A stretch of 14,946 nucleotides of DNA from assembly GCA_012910725.1 (NCBI GenBank), contig WNEG01000091.1, forward strand, positions 1-14,946. Direction: 5' to 3'. Below the pieces are notes generated by a model, which had not been told where the DNA came from, did no database searches, and saw only the letters and a list, made by a program, of their open reading frames with translations. Shown here piece by piece: positions 6,736 to 14,169 of the stretch; positions within the stretch are counted from its first letter, which is position 1; every line of letters starts with the position of its first letter. Both the position numbers and the translations under genes were made by a program. The DNA is from Candidatus Ethanoperedens thermophilum. Lineage in GTDB: Archaea; Halobacteriota; Methanosarcinia; Methanosarcinales; EX4572-44.

Positions 6736-6954
6736 TCACTCTTCTGTCTTCATAATTCGCTTCAAGAGTATCATCGTTATCGCGATGACTGTGAGTGCAA
6801 ATCCCACCTCAACAATCGATTCATAGCTGTAATCAAAAAACGTCGATATTGTGCGCATCATGCTGAAGTAGAGTGTTAACGTTGCGATTAGAAGAAGAAA
6901 GATAAGTATTCCTGCTATTGCAAGTCTAAGCGTCTTTTGGAGATTATCTACCAT
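6736..6954 (-). CDS. small two-helix membrane protein
   Basis: A 72-residue protein of unknown family. It has two hydrophobic segments, about 10-30 (RLAIAGILIFLLLIATLTLY) and 45-65 (IVEVGFALTVIAITMILLKR), separated by an aromatic linker, and a charged tail KRIMKTEE. The ATG at 6954 lies inside the last codons of the upstream PGF-CTERM gene (7-base overlap), and a strong AGGAGGA precedes it by about 9 bases, so the two are translated from one mRNA. This pairing suggests a membrane partner of the surface protein, but that is inference. The frame continues open for 30 codons past the TGA stop. Confidence 0.8.
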   Translation of the reverse strand: MVDNLQKTLRLAIAGILIFLLLIATLTLYFSMMRTISTFFDYSYESIVEVGFALTVIAITMILLKRIMKTEE

Positions 6955-7985
6955 TCTCGAGTCCTCCTTATTGATAGAGTGATTAAGAGAGCAAGGATTG
7001 CACCTATCACACCAAATCCTGGCGTTGGCAACTCAGGCGATCCCATACCTCCAACGCCCTTATAATACATCGCTTCTTCTGATGGGGTTGATTCTGGGCA
7101 TGGGATAAATTTATCCACACTGATTTCAGGCTCTTTTTCAATAACTGTCCCTGTTACAGGTATAAATTCTGTTCTGTTACCAAATGGGCTCAATCCAACC
7201 CCTCCATACCCTTCTGCAACGATTTTATCACCGCTCCAGATCGTAAGATCGATCGCATGATCTCTCTCACAAAGGAGGCTAATACTTGCAGACCTGATCG
7301 ATGTCCCACCCCCGGCAAGCGAACCAATATCAACCTCTGCCGAATCCACAAGAAGCCCGGTCTCACTATCCTCTACTTTTATGAGCATCCTGAGCTGGTG
7401 CGTATCAGCAGATTTAAGGTTATCGATATATGCAGTTGCATCAACAATCGTGCGATCACCTCTCGTCCTGTTCACAGCAAAGTCGACGTCCCGTATCTGG
7501 ATCTCTGGCTCATCCTTAATTTTGAGCGTTGATAGCCCTGAAATCCTGGCTTCCCGGTCTGTTATAAACTCATCACCCTCGAATAATTCAACCACAAGCC
7601 TCAACGACTCCTCGATCGGGAGCGTAAACAAGAGCCTTGTTTCAACAGACTGCTCACCACCGGGTACCACGCTCTTATTGTTCATAGCAGACTGGGATTC
7701 AATCATACCGACAGGCACCCCCTGTTCCCTGAGAAGCAGCCCTGTTTCCCCGTTGTAGACTTTCACAAAAAGCTTAACACCACTTGCCGCACCCCCACCA
7801 TGCTCAAGTGCGATTATAGCGGTGATATTTACATTATCCTCGTCCACCGCTTCTGCCTTAATATCTATGTTCCTGATCCAGAAACGTGACTTTTCCTTCT
7901 CAACACCACCTGCTGCAGCAAGAAGCCCTGCAAAGATCAGAAATAGCACCACAACTATTGATATAGTCGATAGATCACGATCCAT
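6948..7985 (-). CDS. PGF-CTERM surface protein with two Ig-like repeats
   Basis: A 345-residue protein exported and then processed by an archaeosortase. Residues 1-27 are a signal segment (hydrophobic core ISIVVVLFLIFAGLLAAAGG). The C-terminus has the tripartite sorting signal: PGF at 322-324, a hydrophobic helix (about 325-338) and basic RRTREW. Proteins of this class lose the tail at PGF and are lipid-attached to the cell surface. Between them lie two similar beta-rich units: about 36-150 (VKLFVKVYNGETGLLLREQG) and 162-285 (LRMLIKVEDSETGLLVDSAE), sharing the KV-x-x-x-ETGLL core. Similar PGF-CTERM proteins are annotated with DUF7490-type domains, from memory. A few N-glycosylation sequons are present (NIT, NKS, NRT). 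Function unknown; it heads a two-gene operon with the small membrane protein and is divergent from the rhomboid gene. Confidence 0.92.
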   Translation of the reverse strand: MDRDLSTISIVVVLFLIFAGLLAAAGGVEKEKSRFWIRNIDIKAEAVDEDNVNITAIIALEHGGGAASGVKLFVKVYNGETGLLLREQGVPVGMIESQSAMNNKSVVPGGEQSVETRLLFTLPIEESLRLVVELFEGDEFITDREARISGLSTLKIKDEPEIQIRDVDFAVNRTRGDRTIVDATAYIDNLKSADTHQLRMLIKVEDSETGLLVDSAEVDIGSLAGGGTSIRSASISLLCERDHAIDLTIWSGDKIVAEGYGGVGLSPFGNRTEFIPVTGTVIEKEPEISVDKFIPCPESTPSEEAMYYKGVGGMGSPELPTPGFGVIGAILALLITLSIRRTREW

Positions 7986-8130
7986 AATATTTAATCCTCT
8001 TCCACATACTCAAGCTTTCCACATACTTAAGCACTCGCCTGTACAGTGGTTTAGTTTATATATCATTTAAGCGAAAAATGATTTTCTATGAAAGATTTAA
8101 CTATTATTATCTCCATCTTGTGTTCATTTT
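7986..8130. promoter_or_regulatory. divergent promoter region with 17-bp direct repeats
   Basis: The space between the PGF-CTERM gene and the rhomboid gene holds TTTATATA (8055-8062 region), usable in either direction. Two direct repeats follow, TCCACATACTCAAGCTT (8001-8017) and TCCACATACTTAAGCAC (8018-8034), matching at 14 of 17 positions. The repeats fall between this TATA box and the PGF-CTERM start, in its 5' leader or promoter, where a regulator could bind. The rhomboid ATG has no Shine-Dalgarno sequence, and TTTAAC lies about 30 bases before it, so its mRNA may be leaderless. Confidence 0.45.
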
Positions 8131-8925
8131 ATGGTTGCTGGTCGCTGTCATTTATGTGGTAAATACGAACTGATGCTTTTTACCTGCAAGTATTGTGGCG
8201 GGCGTTTTTGTGCTGATCACCGCCTGCCTGAGAATCATCATTGTCTTGGCCTTGCAGAGTATAAACAGAATCTCTGGGAGTCTGGAAAATTGCATGAGAA
8301 TGTACAGAATTATGCCGGCGAAGCTGTGCAAAAAGGTCTTGGAGGCGCTTCAAGCTGGCTCAGGTTTGCATCAAATAATAGTGCCTTAGCCTTGCTTATA
8401 ATTATATCATTTGTATTTTTACTTGAACTCATCCCTGTTGTATCTGGTATTGTATACCATGCTTTTGTGTTTTATCCCCCTGCTTTGTTTGATCGTCCCT
8501 GGACGATTGTCACGTATATGTTTTTGCATGGGGGTTTCACACATCTGCTTTTTAATGGCATGTTTCTGTTCTTCTTTGGACCTGAACTTGAACGCCGCAT
8601 TGGCACACCAAGATTTTTGCTTATTTTTTTTGCATCAGGTATCGTCGCAGCACTCGGGCATATGCTTACGTCCAGCGTCCCGATCATTGGTGCAAGTGGA
8701 GCGCTTTATGGCGTACTTGCATCTCTTACGATACTTGCACCTCATATTCGAATCTATGTCTATTTTATTCCGATGCCGATCACTTATGCGCTCATATTGT
8801 TAGTACTACTTGATTTTTTGATGATGGGCAGTGGCGATGCGGTTGCCCACATAGCACATCTTTCTGGACTTGTGGTTGGACTTGCGGCAGGGTATCATTT
8901 AAAATCACAACACCGTATTGGATAG
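8131..8925 (+). CDS. rhomboid intramembrane protease with AN1 zinc finger
   Basis: A 264-residue membrane protease that cuts transmembrane substrates. The N-terminal AN1-type zinc finger has its eight ligands in exact order: C6, C9, C19, C22, C27, H30, H36, C38. After a linker, six or so membrane helices begin near residue 84. Rhomboid motifs: HGGFTHLLFN (His133, His138, Asn142), GASGALYG with catalytic Ser189, and AHIAHLSG with catalytic His243. All catalytic residues are present, so it should be active. The AN1-rhomboid arrangement is known in archaea, including the haloarchaeal RhoII type. The finger lies on the cytoplasmic side by family topology and may bind proteins or nucleic acid. No substrate is shown here, though the divergent PGF-CTERM gene shares its intergenic region. 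Confidence 0.95.
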   Translation: MVAGRCHLCGKYELMLFTCKYCGGRFCADHRLPENHHCLGLAEYKQNLWESGKLHENVQNYAGEAVQKGLGGASSWLRFASNNSALALLIIISFVFLLELIPVVSGIVYHAFVFYPPALFDRPWTIVTYMFLHGGFTHLLFNGMFLFFFGPELERRIGTPRFLLIFFASGIVAALGHMLTSSVPIIGASGALYGVLASLTILAPHIRIYVYFIPMPITYALILLVLLDFLMMGSGDAVAHIAHLSGLVVGLAAGYHLKSQHRIG

Positions 8926-8994
8926 CATTTGGAGTTTTTGATGAAAACATCTATATCAGGAGTGAATCAATTATATGTTACAAGGTGAAACAAA

Positions 8995-9441
8995 ATGGTT
9001 GATTTGAACGCTATAATAACTCTTATTGGAACAAGACTTGCAATAGTAGGAAATGAATTTGTTTTTTATGGCCCTGCTGCTGAATGCGAAGGTTGTAAGT
9101 TGAAAAACACCTGCAACAACCTGAAGGTAGGAAATAAATACAGGATCGTTGACGTCAAGAATGAGCAGATGCACAAGTGCGTGCTCCACGATATTGGGGT
9201 ATATGCTGTTGAAGTGGTACCGGGCCAAACAGTGGCACTTGTTGATTCGAAAAAAGCATTCAATGGTTCAAAAATTATATACGAGCCGCCAGACTGCAAG
9301 GAATTTGATTGTGCAGAGTATAAACGCTGCCACCCGGTAGGGCTGAATGCTGGCGACAAGTATACTATTGTTGAACTACTCAAGGAAGAACGCCCACAGT
9401 GTCCGATGGAATACCCACTGAAGGCGGTGGTGCTTAGATAA
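8995..9441 (+). CDS. UPF0179 family protein, cysteine-rich
   Basis: A 148-residue archaeal protein of the uncharacterised UPF0179 family. It has eight cysteines: a first group CEGCKLKNTC (about residues 29-38), one in HKC, a second group CKEFDCAEYKRC (about 99-110), and one in QCP. Paired groups of this spacing suggest a metal site (zinc or iron-sulfur), but no metal or reaction is proven for the family as far as I know. No signal or membrane segment. The start at 8995 is supported by AAGGTGA six bases before the ATG. It follows the rhomboid gene by 69 bases and precedes the carA leader. Confidence 0.93.
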   Translation: MVDLNAIITLIGTRLAIVGNEFVFYGPAAECEGCKLKNTCNNLKVGNKYRIVDVKNEQMHKCVLHDIGVYAVEVVPGQTVALVDSKKAFNGSKIIYEPPDCKEFDCAEYKRCHPVGLNAGDKYTIVELLKEERPQCPMEYPLKAVVLR

Positions 9442-9448
9442 ATTAAGA

Positions 9449-9487
9449 GCTTGATTGCTAGCGCGCTTGATTGCTAGCGCAATCGAG
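9449..9487 (+). repeat. tandem 16-bp repeat ending in a hairpin
   Basis: GCTTGATTGCTAGCGC occurs twice in exact tandem (9449-9464, 9465-9480). The second copy forms a 9-bp stem, CTTGATTGC (9466-9474) with GCAATCGAG (9479-9487), around TAGC; its one non-Watson-Crick pair is U-G on the plus strand. The arm starts CTTGATT, like the palindrome at 2679, linking the two repeat areas. Confidence 0.8.
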
Positions 9488-9502
9488 AAATGAAAATTGT
9501 TT

Positions 9503-9599
9503 CTGTACAACGAAGTTGTGCAGTTGCTGGTAATTTCTGCATACGAAGTATGCAGTTCAGCACACGGAGTGTGTGGTTCTGCACAACGAAGTTGTGCAG
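9503..9599 (+). repeat. cluster of four GAA/GGA-triloop palindromes upstream of carA
   Basis: Four stem-loops in 97 bases: CTGTACAAC/GTTGTGCAG around GAA (9503-9523, one U-G pair); CTGCATAC/GTATGCAG around GAA (9537-9555, perfect); CACAC/GTGTG around GGA (9561-9573, extendable by a G-U pair); and CTGCACAAC/GTTGTGCAG around GAA (9579-9599, perfect). The bases next to the loop are always AC and GT while the outer arm changes and stays complementary. The frame of carA happens to be open through them, but the true start is downstream. Confidence 0.9.
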
Positions 9600-9610
9600 G
9601 TGATTTATTT

Positions 9611-10687
9611 ATGGATGCTGTGTTAGGTCTTGAAGATGGTACTGCTGTTGTTGGTACTGGTTTTGGCAAAGAGGGTGTTGTGTGTGGCGAGCTTGTGTTT
9701 TCCACGCAGTATACTGGTTATGAGGAGGCTCTTACTGATCCGTCGTATGCTGGCCAGATTCTCATGTTCACGTATCCTCTTATTGGAAATTATGGTGTGA
9801 GTGGTGAGACGTTTCAGTCCGGCAGCATGAAAGCTGAGGCGCTGGTGGTGCGCGAGGCTTGCCCTGTTCCATCTCACCGCCTGTCGAAGCAGAGTATTGT
9901 GGAGTTTGTAGAAAGTGAGAATAAATCTGGCATTGCTGGTGTCGATACAAGGATGCTCACGATTAAGACAAGAGAGACTGGTGCGATGCGTGCTGCTCTT
10001 ATTGTCGGGAGTAATGATTGTGAAGAGGCGGTAAACCGTGCGCGAGCGCATCAGGTAATAACTGAGCTTGATTTGATATCGCAGGTTACTTGCGAGGAGT
10101 CTTATTTTATCCAGGGGGCAAGTGGTGCTCCGCATTTTGTGGCAATTGATCTCGGCATCAAGCGAAACATGATTGAAAGTTTGAAGAAGCGAGGTGTGAA
10201 CATAACAGTTGTCCCTGCAACTACAAAGCCGCAAGAAGTGATTGATTTGAAGCCTGATGCTGTGCTGATTTCAAATGGTCCTGGCGATCCGCGGATGGCA
10301 AAGGATGCCATTAGTATGGTTTCAGAGCTTGCGGGCACTGTTTCGATTTTTGGAATTTGTTTGGGCAACCAGGTTATTGCACTCGGGCTTGGTGCTGAGA
10401 CATATAAGCTTAAGTTTGGACATCGCGGCGCCAACCAGCCTGTTAAGGATTTTGAAAGCGGAATTGTGCATATCACCTCGCAGAATCACGGGTTCGCAGT
10501 GGATGCCGACTCTGTTGAAGCAGTTGATGCAAGGGTGACACAGGTAAATGTCAACGACGGCACTGTTGAGGGTATTTCGCATAACTATCTTGAGATTATG
10601 TCTGTGCAGTATCATCCTGAGGCACATCCCGGTCCGTTAGATACTGAAGCACTATTTTTTGACAGGGTTGTTCGGATGGTGAAATAA
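9611..10687 (+). CDS. carA: carbamoyl phosphate synthetase small subunit (glutaminase)
   Basis: A 358-residue enzyme subunit that hydrolyses glutamine and passes ammonia to CarB for carbamoyl phosphate, the precursor of pyrimidines and arginine. The N-terminal domain starts typically (AVLGLEDGTAVVGTGFG, then TGYEEALTDPSYAGQI and PLIGNYGV). The C-terminal class I glutamine amidotransferase domain has NGPGDP, the nucleophile Cys250 in GICLGNQ, and the His335/Glu337 pair in QYHPEAHPGP. The start at 9611 was chosen by family alignment and AGGTGA seven bases before; the frame stays open upstream through the hairpins but has only a TTG there. It lies four bases before carB, in one operon. Third codon bases are strongly T/G (25 of the first 30). 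Confidence 0.97.
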   Translation: MDAVLGLEDGTAVVGTGFGKEGVVCGELVFSTQYTGYEEALTDPSYAGQILMFTYPLIGNYGVSGETFQSGSMKAEALVVREACPVPSHRLSKQSIVEFVESENKSGIAGVDTRMLTIKTRETGAMRAALIVGSNDCEEAVNRARAHQVITELDLISQVTCEESYFIQGASGAPHFVAIDLGIKRNMIESLKKRGVNITVVPATTKPQEVIDLKPDAVLISNGPGDPRMAKDAISMVSELAGTVSIFGICLGNQVIALGLGAETYKLKFGHRGANQPVKDFESGIVHITSQNHGFAVDADSVEAVDARVTQVNVNDGTVEGISHNYLEIMSVQYHPEAHPGPLDTEALFFDRVVRMVK

Positions 10688-10691
10688 GGAG

Positions 10692-13600
10692 ATGCCAAAG
10701 CGAACTGACATCAAAAAAGTGTTGTTGATAGGGTCTGGCCCGATTCTTATTGGCCAGGCTGCCGAATTTGATTTTTCTGGTTCGCAAGCATGCCGTTCTC
10801 TTCGCGAGGAGGGCATCGAGGTGGTGCTTGTGAATTCAAATCCTGCAACAATTATGACCGATCCTGACATGGCCGATGCTGTGTATATTGAGCCGATTAA
10901 ACCAGAAGTGGTTACGCAGATTATTGAAAAAGAGCGGCCTGATGGCGTGATTGCTGGACTCGGGGGGCAGACCGGTCTTAATGTAGTAAGTGAGCTTGCT
11001 GATATGGGTGTGTTTGACCGGTACGGTGTGAAACTGCTTGGCACGCCATTACATGCGATTCGCGATAGCGAGGACCGTGATCTGTTCAAGCGTACAATGA
11101 TTGATATTGGGGAGCCTGTGCCAAGAAGCGGGGCTGTAACGTCAATTAGCGAAGCTGAAAAACTGGTGGAAACGCTTGGGCTCCCTGTTGTCATTCGCCC
11201 TGCTTACACTCTTGGCGGTGCTGGAGGCGGTATTGCCTATACGCTTGATGACCTTTACAGCATCACAGAGCTTGGGCTCAACCGTTCAAGAATTCACCAG
11301 GTGTTAATCGAGGAGAGCGTGCTTGGATGGAAGGAGTTTGAGTATGAGGTCATGCGGGATAAAAACGATACATGTATCGTGATCTGTAACATGGAAAATA
11401 TTGACCCGATGGGCATTCACACTGGCGAGTCAATTGTTGTCACACCATCCCAGACCTTGACTGACAACGAGCACCAGATGCTTCGAAGCGCCTCTATTAA
11501 AATCATACGCCGTCTTGGAATTGAAGGCGGCTGCAACATCCAGTTCGCGGTAAAGGATGGCGAGTACAGAATTGTTGAAGTTAACCCGCGTGTATCTCGC
11601 TCCTCGGCCCTTGCATCCAAAGCAACAGGCTATCCTATTGCGCGAGTAACAGCAAAGATAGCTATCGGACTTGCTCTTGACGAGATTGTGAACGATGTGA
11701 CCAAGAAGACGCCAGCCTCATTTGAGCCAACCATTGATTACACAGTTGTGAAGATTCCACGCTGGCCATTTGATAAATTCGTGACAGCAGATAACCACCT
11801 CACAACTGCGATGAAGAGCACCGGGGAAGTGATGGCAATCGGGCGTACGATCGAAGAATCCCTGCAGAAGGCAGTGCGTTCGCTTGACATCAGTATGGAC
11901 CTTGGATATGGAAACTGGACACACGATGAACTGGTAGACATTCTTAAACACCCAACGAACGAGCGTCTCTTTGCCATATACAAGGCGCTGCAAAGCGATA
12001 TGAATGTGGCGGAGATTAGTAAGCTCACAAACATTGATCCTTTTTTTATCCAGAAGATCCAGAACATAGTAGCGATGGAAGACGAACTACAGCAGACTCG
12101 ACTTCACCCTGCACTCCTTAAGAGAGCAAAGCAAAATGGCTTTACAGATGCACGAATTGCAGAACTCACCGGCAAAGAGAGAGAAGAAATTAACGACCTT
12201 CGCCGTCGAAGTGGCATACTTGCCACATATAAGATGGTTGACACCTGTGCGGCAGAGTTTGCAGCAGCAACGCCTTACTACTACTCCACTTATGAGGACG
12301 AATGCGAAACTGTCGAGAGCAGCAGAAAGAAGGTTTTAATCATTGGCTCAGGGCCCATACGAATCGGGCAGGGAATAGAATTCGACTACTGTACAGTTCA
12401 CGCGGTAACTGCTCTCAGGGAAGAGGGAATTGAAACACACATCATCAACAACAACCCTGAAACCGTGTCAACAGACTACGACACATCAGACAAACTATTC
12501 TTTGAGCCGCTCACACTCGAGGACGTGATTGGTGTCATCGAGCGAGAACATCCCTATGGTGTTATCGTACAATTCGGCGGCCAAACCTCAGTAAACCTTG
12601 CACTCCCGCTGCAACAGGAATTAAACCGCAGAAGCGACCTGCAGACCTGCATACTTGGCACATCACCAGGGGACATGGACATGGCAGAGGATCGGGAACG
12701 TTTTAACACACTGCTTCAAAAACTTGGTATTCCACAGCCGGATGGCGGATGTGCAACCTCTGTTACCGAAGCGTATCGTGAAGCAAATCGCATCGGGTAT
12801 CCGTTACTCGTGCGTCCTTCTTATGTGCTTGGAGGACGCGCTATGGAAATCGTGTACGATGAAAAAGATCTTACGCGATACATGACCGAAGCAGTCAAAG
12901 TATCCAACGATCACCCGGTACTAATCGACGACTTTCTTGAGAACGCCATTGAAATCGACGTTGATGCAGTATGTGACGGAGAGACTGTGTTAATCGGCGC
13001 AATAATGGAACACACGGAAGAAGCAGGTGTTCATTCGGGTGATTCTGCCTGTGTCATACCAACACAAACAATCCCATCCCACATACTGGAAAAAGTCCGC
13101 GAGTACATGCAGCGAATAGCCATAGCACTGAACGTGAAAGGACTGGTTAACATTCAAATGGCATATAAAAACGATACGGTGTACGTGCTTGAAGCAAACC
13201 CGCGTTCGAGTCGAACCATACCCTTCGTATCCAAAGCAACCGGACTGCCACTTGCAAAAATTGCTGCAAAAGTAATAATGGGACGCAGCCTGCATGAGCT
13301 TGGCTGCACACAGGAAGTAATACCAGCAAACGTGTCAGTAAAAGAAGTGTTACTACCTTTCGACCGCTTGCCGGGTGCAGACCCGCTTCTTGGACCAGAA
13401 ATGAAAAGTACCGGCGAAGTCATGGGAATAGGCACAAACTTTGCCCATGCGTTTTTCAAAGCACAATTGAGCGCAGAAAACGAACTCCCGCTCAAAGGCA
13501 CAGTGTTCATGTCCATACGACAGAAAGATAAACAGCACATCGTAACAATCGCACGAAAACTGCAGGGAGCAGGACTGCGCCTGATCGGCACAAAAGGCAC

Positions 13601-13910
13601 GGCAGCACACCTTCGCAACCAGGGCGTACAGATGGAAACAATACAAAAAGTGAGCGAGGGCAGCCCAAACGTGGTTGACCTGGTGCATGAAAACAACGTG
13701 CAATTAATCATTAACACACCTACAAACAAACAATCCAGAAGCGATGGATACCAGATACGCAGAGCGGCCGTAGACTACAAAATACCTTACATTACCACAA
13801 TCCAGGCAGCCCTTGCAGCAGCCGATGCCATAGTAGCCATGAAACTCGAAAAAATCACCATAAAACCCATTAAAGAATACCACAAAGAAAACCTCTTGAA
13901 AAGAAGCTGA
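10692..13910 (+). CDS. carB: carbamoyl phosphate synthetase large subunit
   Basis: A 1072-residue synthetase that makes carbamoyl phosphate from bicarbonate, ammonia and two ATP in the cytoplasm. Two homologous halves are clear. The first starts at VLLIGSGPILIGQAAEFDFS, with PAYTLGGAGGG as ATP-grasp loop and EVNPRVSRSSALASKATGYP. The second starts at about residue 548 with VLIIGSGPIRIGQGIEFDYC, has PSYVLGGRAMEIVYD, and EANPRSSRTIPFVSKATGLP. An oligomerisation region lies between (about 400-545). The C-terminal MGS-like regulatory domain covers about 935-1055 (TKGTAAHLRNQGV, INTP). Length is normal for the family and nothing is missing. The start follows the carA stop by four bases; GGTGA nine bases upstream can serve as ribosome binding site. 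Base use shifts from T/G-rich to A/C-rich third positions along the gene (26 of the last 30 are A or C). Confidence 0.98.
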   Translation: MPKRTDIKKVLLIGSGPILIGQAAEFDFSGSQACRSLREEGIEVVLVNSNPATIMTDPDMADAVYIEPIKPEVVTQIIEKERPDGVIAGLGGQTGLNVVSELADMGVFDRYGVKLLGTPLHAIRDSEDRDLFKRTMIDIGEPVPRSGAVTSISEAEKLVETLGLPVVIRPAYTLGGAGGGIAYTLDDLYSITELGLNRSRIHQVLIEESVLGWKEFEYEVMRDKNDTCIVICNMENIDPMGIHTGESIVVTPSQTLTDNEHQMLRSASIKIIRRLGIEGGCNIQFAVKDGEYRIVEVNPRVSRSSALASKATGYPIARVTAKIAIGLALDEIVNDVTKKTPASFEPTIDYTVVKIPRWPFDKFVTADNHLTTAMKSTGEVMAIGRTIEESLQKAVRSLDISMDLGYGNWTHDELVDILKHPTNERLFAIYKALQSDMNVAEISKLTNIDPFFIQKIQNIVAMEDELQQTRLHPALLKRAKQNGFTDARIAELTGKEREEINDLRRRSGILATYKMVDTCAAEFAAATPYYYSTYEDECETVESSRKKVLIIGSGPIRIGQGIEFDYCTVHAVTALREEGIETHIINNNPETVSTDYDTSDKLFFEPLTLEDVIGVIEREHPYGVIVQFGGQTSVNLALPLQQELNRRSDLQTCILGTSPGDMDMAEDRERFNTLLQKLGIPQPDGGCATSVTEAYREANRIGYPLLVRPSYVLGGRAMEIVYDEKDLTRYMTEAVKVSNDHPVLIDDFLENAIEIDVDAVCDGETVLIGAIMEHTEEAGVHSGDSACVIPTQTIPSHILEKVREYMQRIAIALNVKGLVNIQMAYKNDTVYVLEANPRSSRTIPFVSKATGLPLAKIAAKVIMGRSLHELGCTQEVIPANVSVKEVLLPFDRLPGADPLLGPEMKSTGEVMGIGTNFAHAFFKAQLSAENELPLKGTVFMSIRQKDKQHIVTIARKLQGAGLRLIGTKGTAAHLRNQGVQMETIQKVSEGSPNVVDLVHENNVQLIINTPTNKQSRSDGYQIRRAAVDYKIPYITTIQAALAAADAIVAMKLEKITIKPIKEYHKENLLKRS

Positions 13911-13914
13911 ATCG

Positions 13915-14085
13915 ATGCTTCACGGTGACCCAAATGTCGTTTTACTGGATGTCAGAACGGCTGCGGAGTTTTCTTCGGGGCATCTTCAAGGCGCAAGGTG
14001 CGTTCCGGTTTCTGAGTTGGGGACGCAGGCTCGCACGCTGGATCGGGAATCAGTTCTTGAAGTTTCGTGTTGGGGCTCTCAATAG
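13915..14085 (+). pseudogene. truncated rhodanese-like domain
   Basis: A 56-codon frame starting four bases after the carB stop encodes the first half of a rhodanese domain: VVLLDVRTAAEFSSGHLQGA (residues 8-27), then PVSEL and LDRESVLEV. This matches the usual start of sulfurtransferase domains (LLDVR...EF..GHI.GA..IP...L). The frame stops (TAG, 14083-14085) just where the catalytic CRSGxR loop should follow; SCWGSQ sits there instead. No continuation was found in other frames downstream. It is T/G-rich at the third base like carA, unlike the A/C-rich end of carB beside it. It is most likely a remnant. A short expressed peptide cannot be excluded, but it would lack the active site. Confidence 0.7.
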
Positions 14086-14152
14086 AAAAGTTTATAGTTG
14101 ATTATTTTAAACGTTGCAATAATAAAAATTGTCTCGTAAAATAACAACTTAA

Positions 14153-14169
14153 GAAAAGGTGATGGGTAG
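14153..14169 (+). promoter_or_regulatory. ribosome binding site that sets the start of the acylphosphatase-like gene
   Basis: AAAAGGTGA ends at 14162, seven bases before ATG 14170. An ATG at 14162 inside it is closed by TGA after three codons, so 14170 is the start. TATA-like stretches (TTTATAG near 14091 and ATTTTAAAC near 14103) lie 60-80 bases upstream, which gives a short leader. Confidence 0.5.

Larger units (their letters stand above)
9438..9610 (+). promoter_or_regulatory. carA leader with hairpin series and embedded ribosome binding site
   Basis: ATAAATTAA (9438-9446), overlapping the UPF0179 stop, could serve as a TATA box and would start a leader of about 140 bases. That leader contains at least five stem-loops (see repeat entries at 9449 and 9503). 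The Shine-Dalgarno AGGTGA (9598-9603) is seven bases from the carA ATG at 9611. Its first two bases are the last two of the perfect hairpin ending at 9599, so folding of that stem could partly hide it. This may be a translational or termination control of carAB; no known riboswitch was recognised. Confidence 0.4.

Noticed and set aside
6736..6738. Selenocysteine at the TGA of the small membrane protein
   Set aside because: No SECIS-like structure of known form was recognised, and the codon lies near a natural protein end; kept only as an open readthrough question.
8941..8988. 15-codon frame ending in the UPF0179 ribosome binding site
   Set aside because: Too short and without its own ribosome binding site or protein-like signal; probably chance.
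9497..9610. Longer N-terminus for CarA (TTG start at 9497)
   Set aside because: The extra residues are translated palindromes; family alignment and the AGGTGA site favour ATG 9611.
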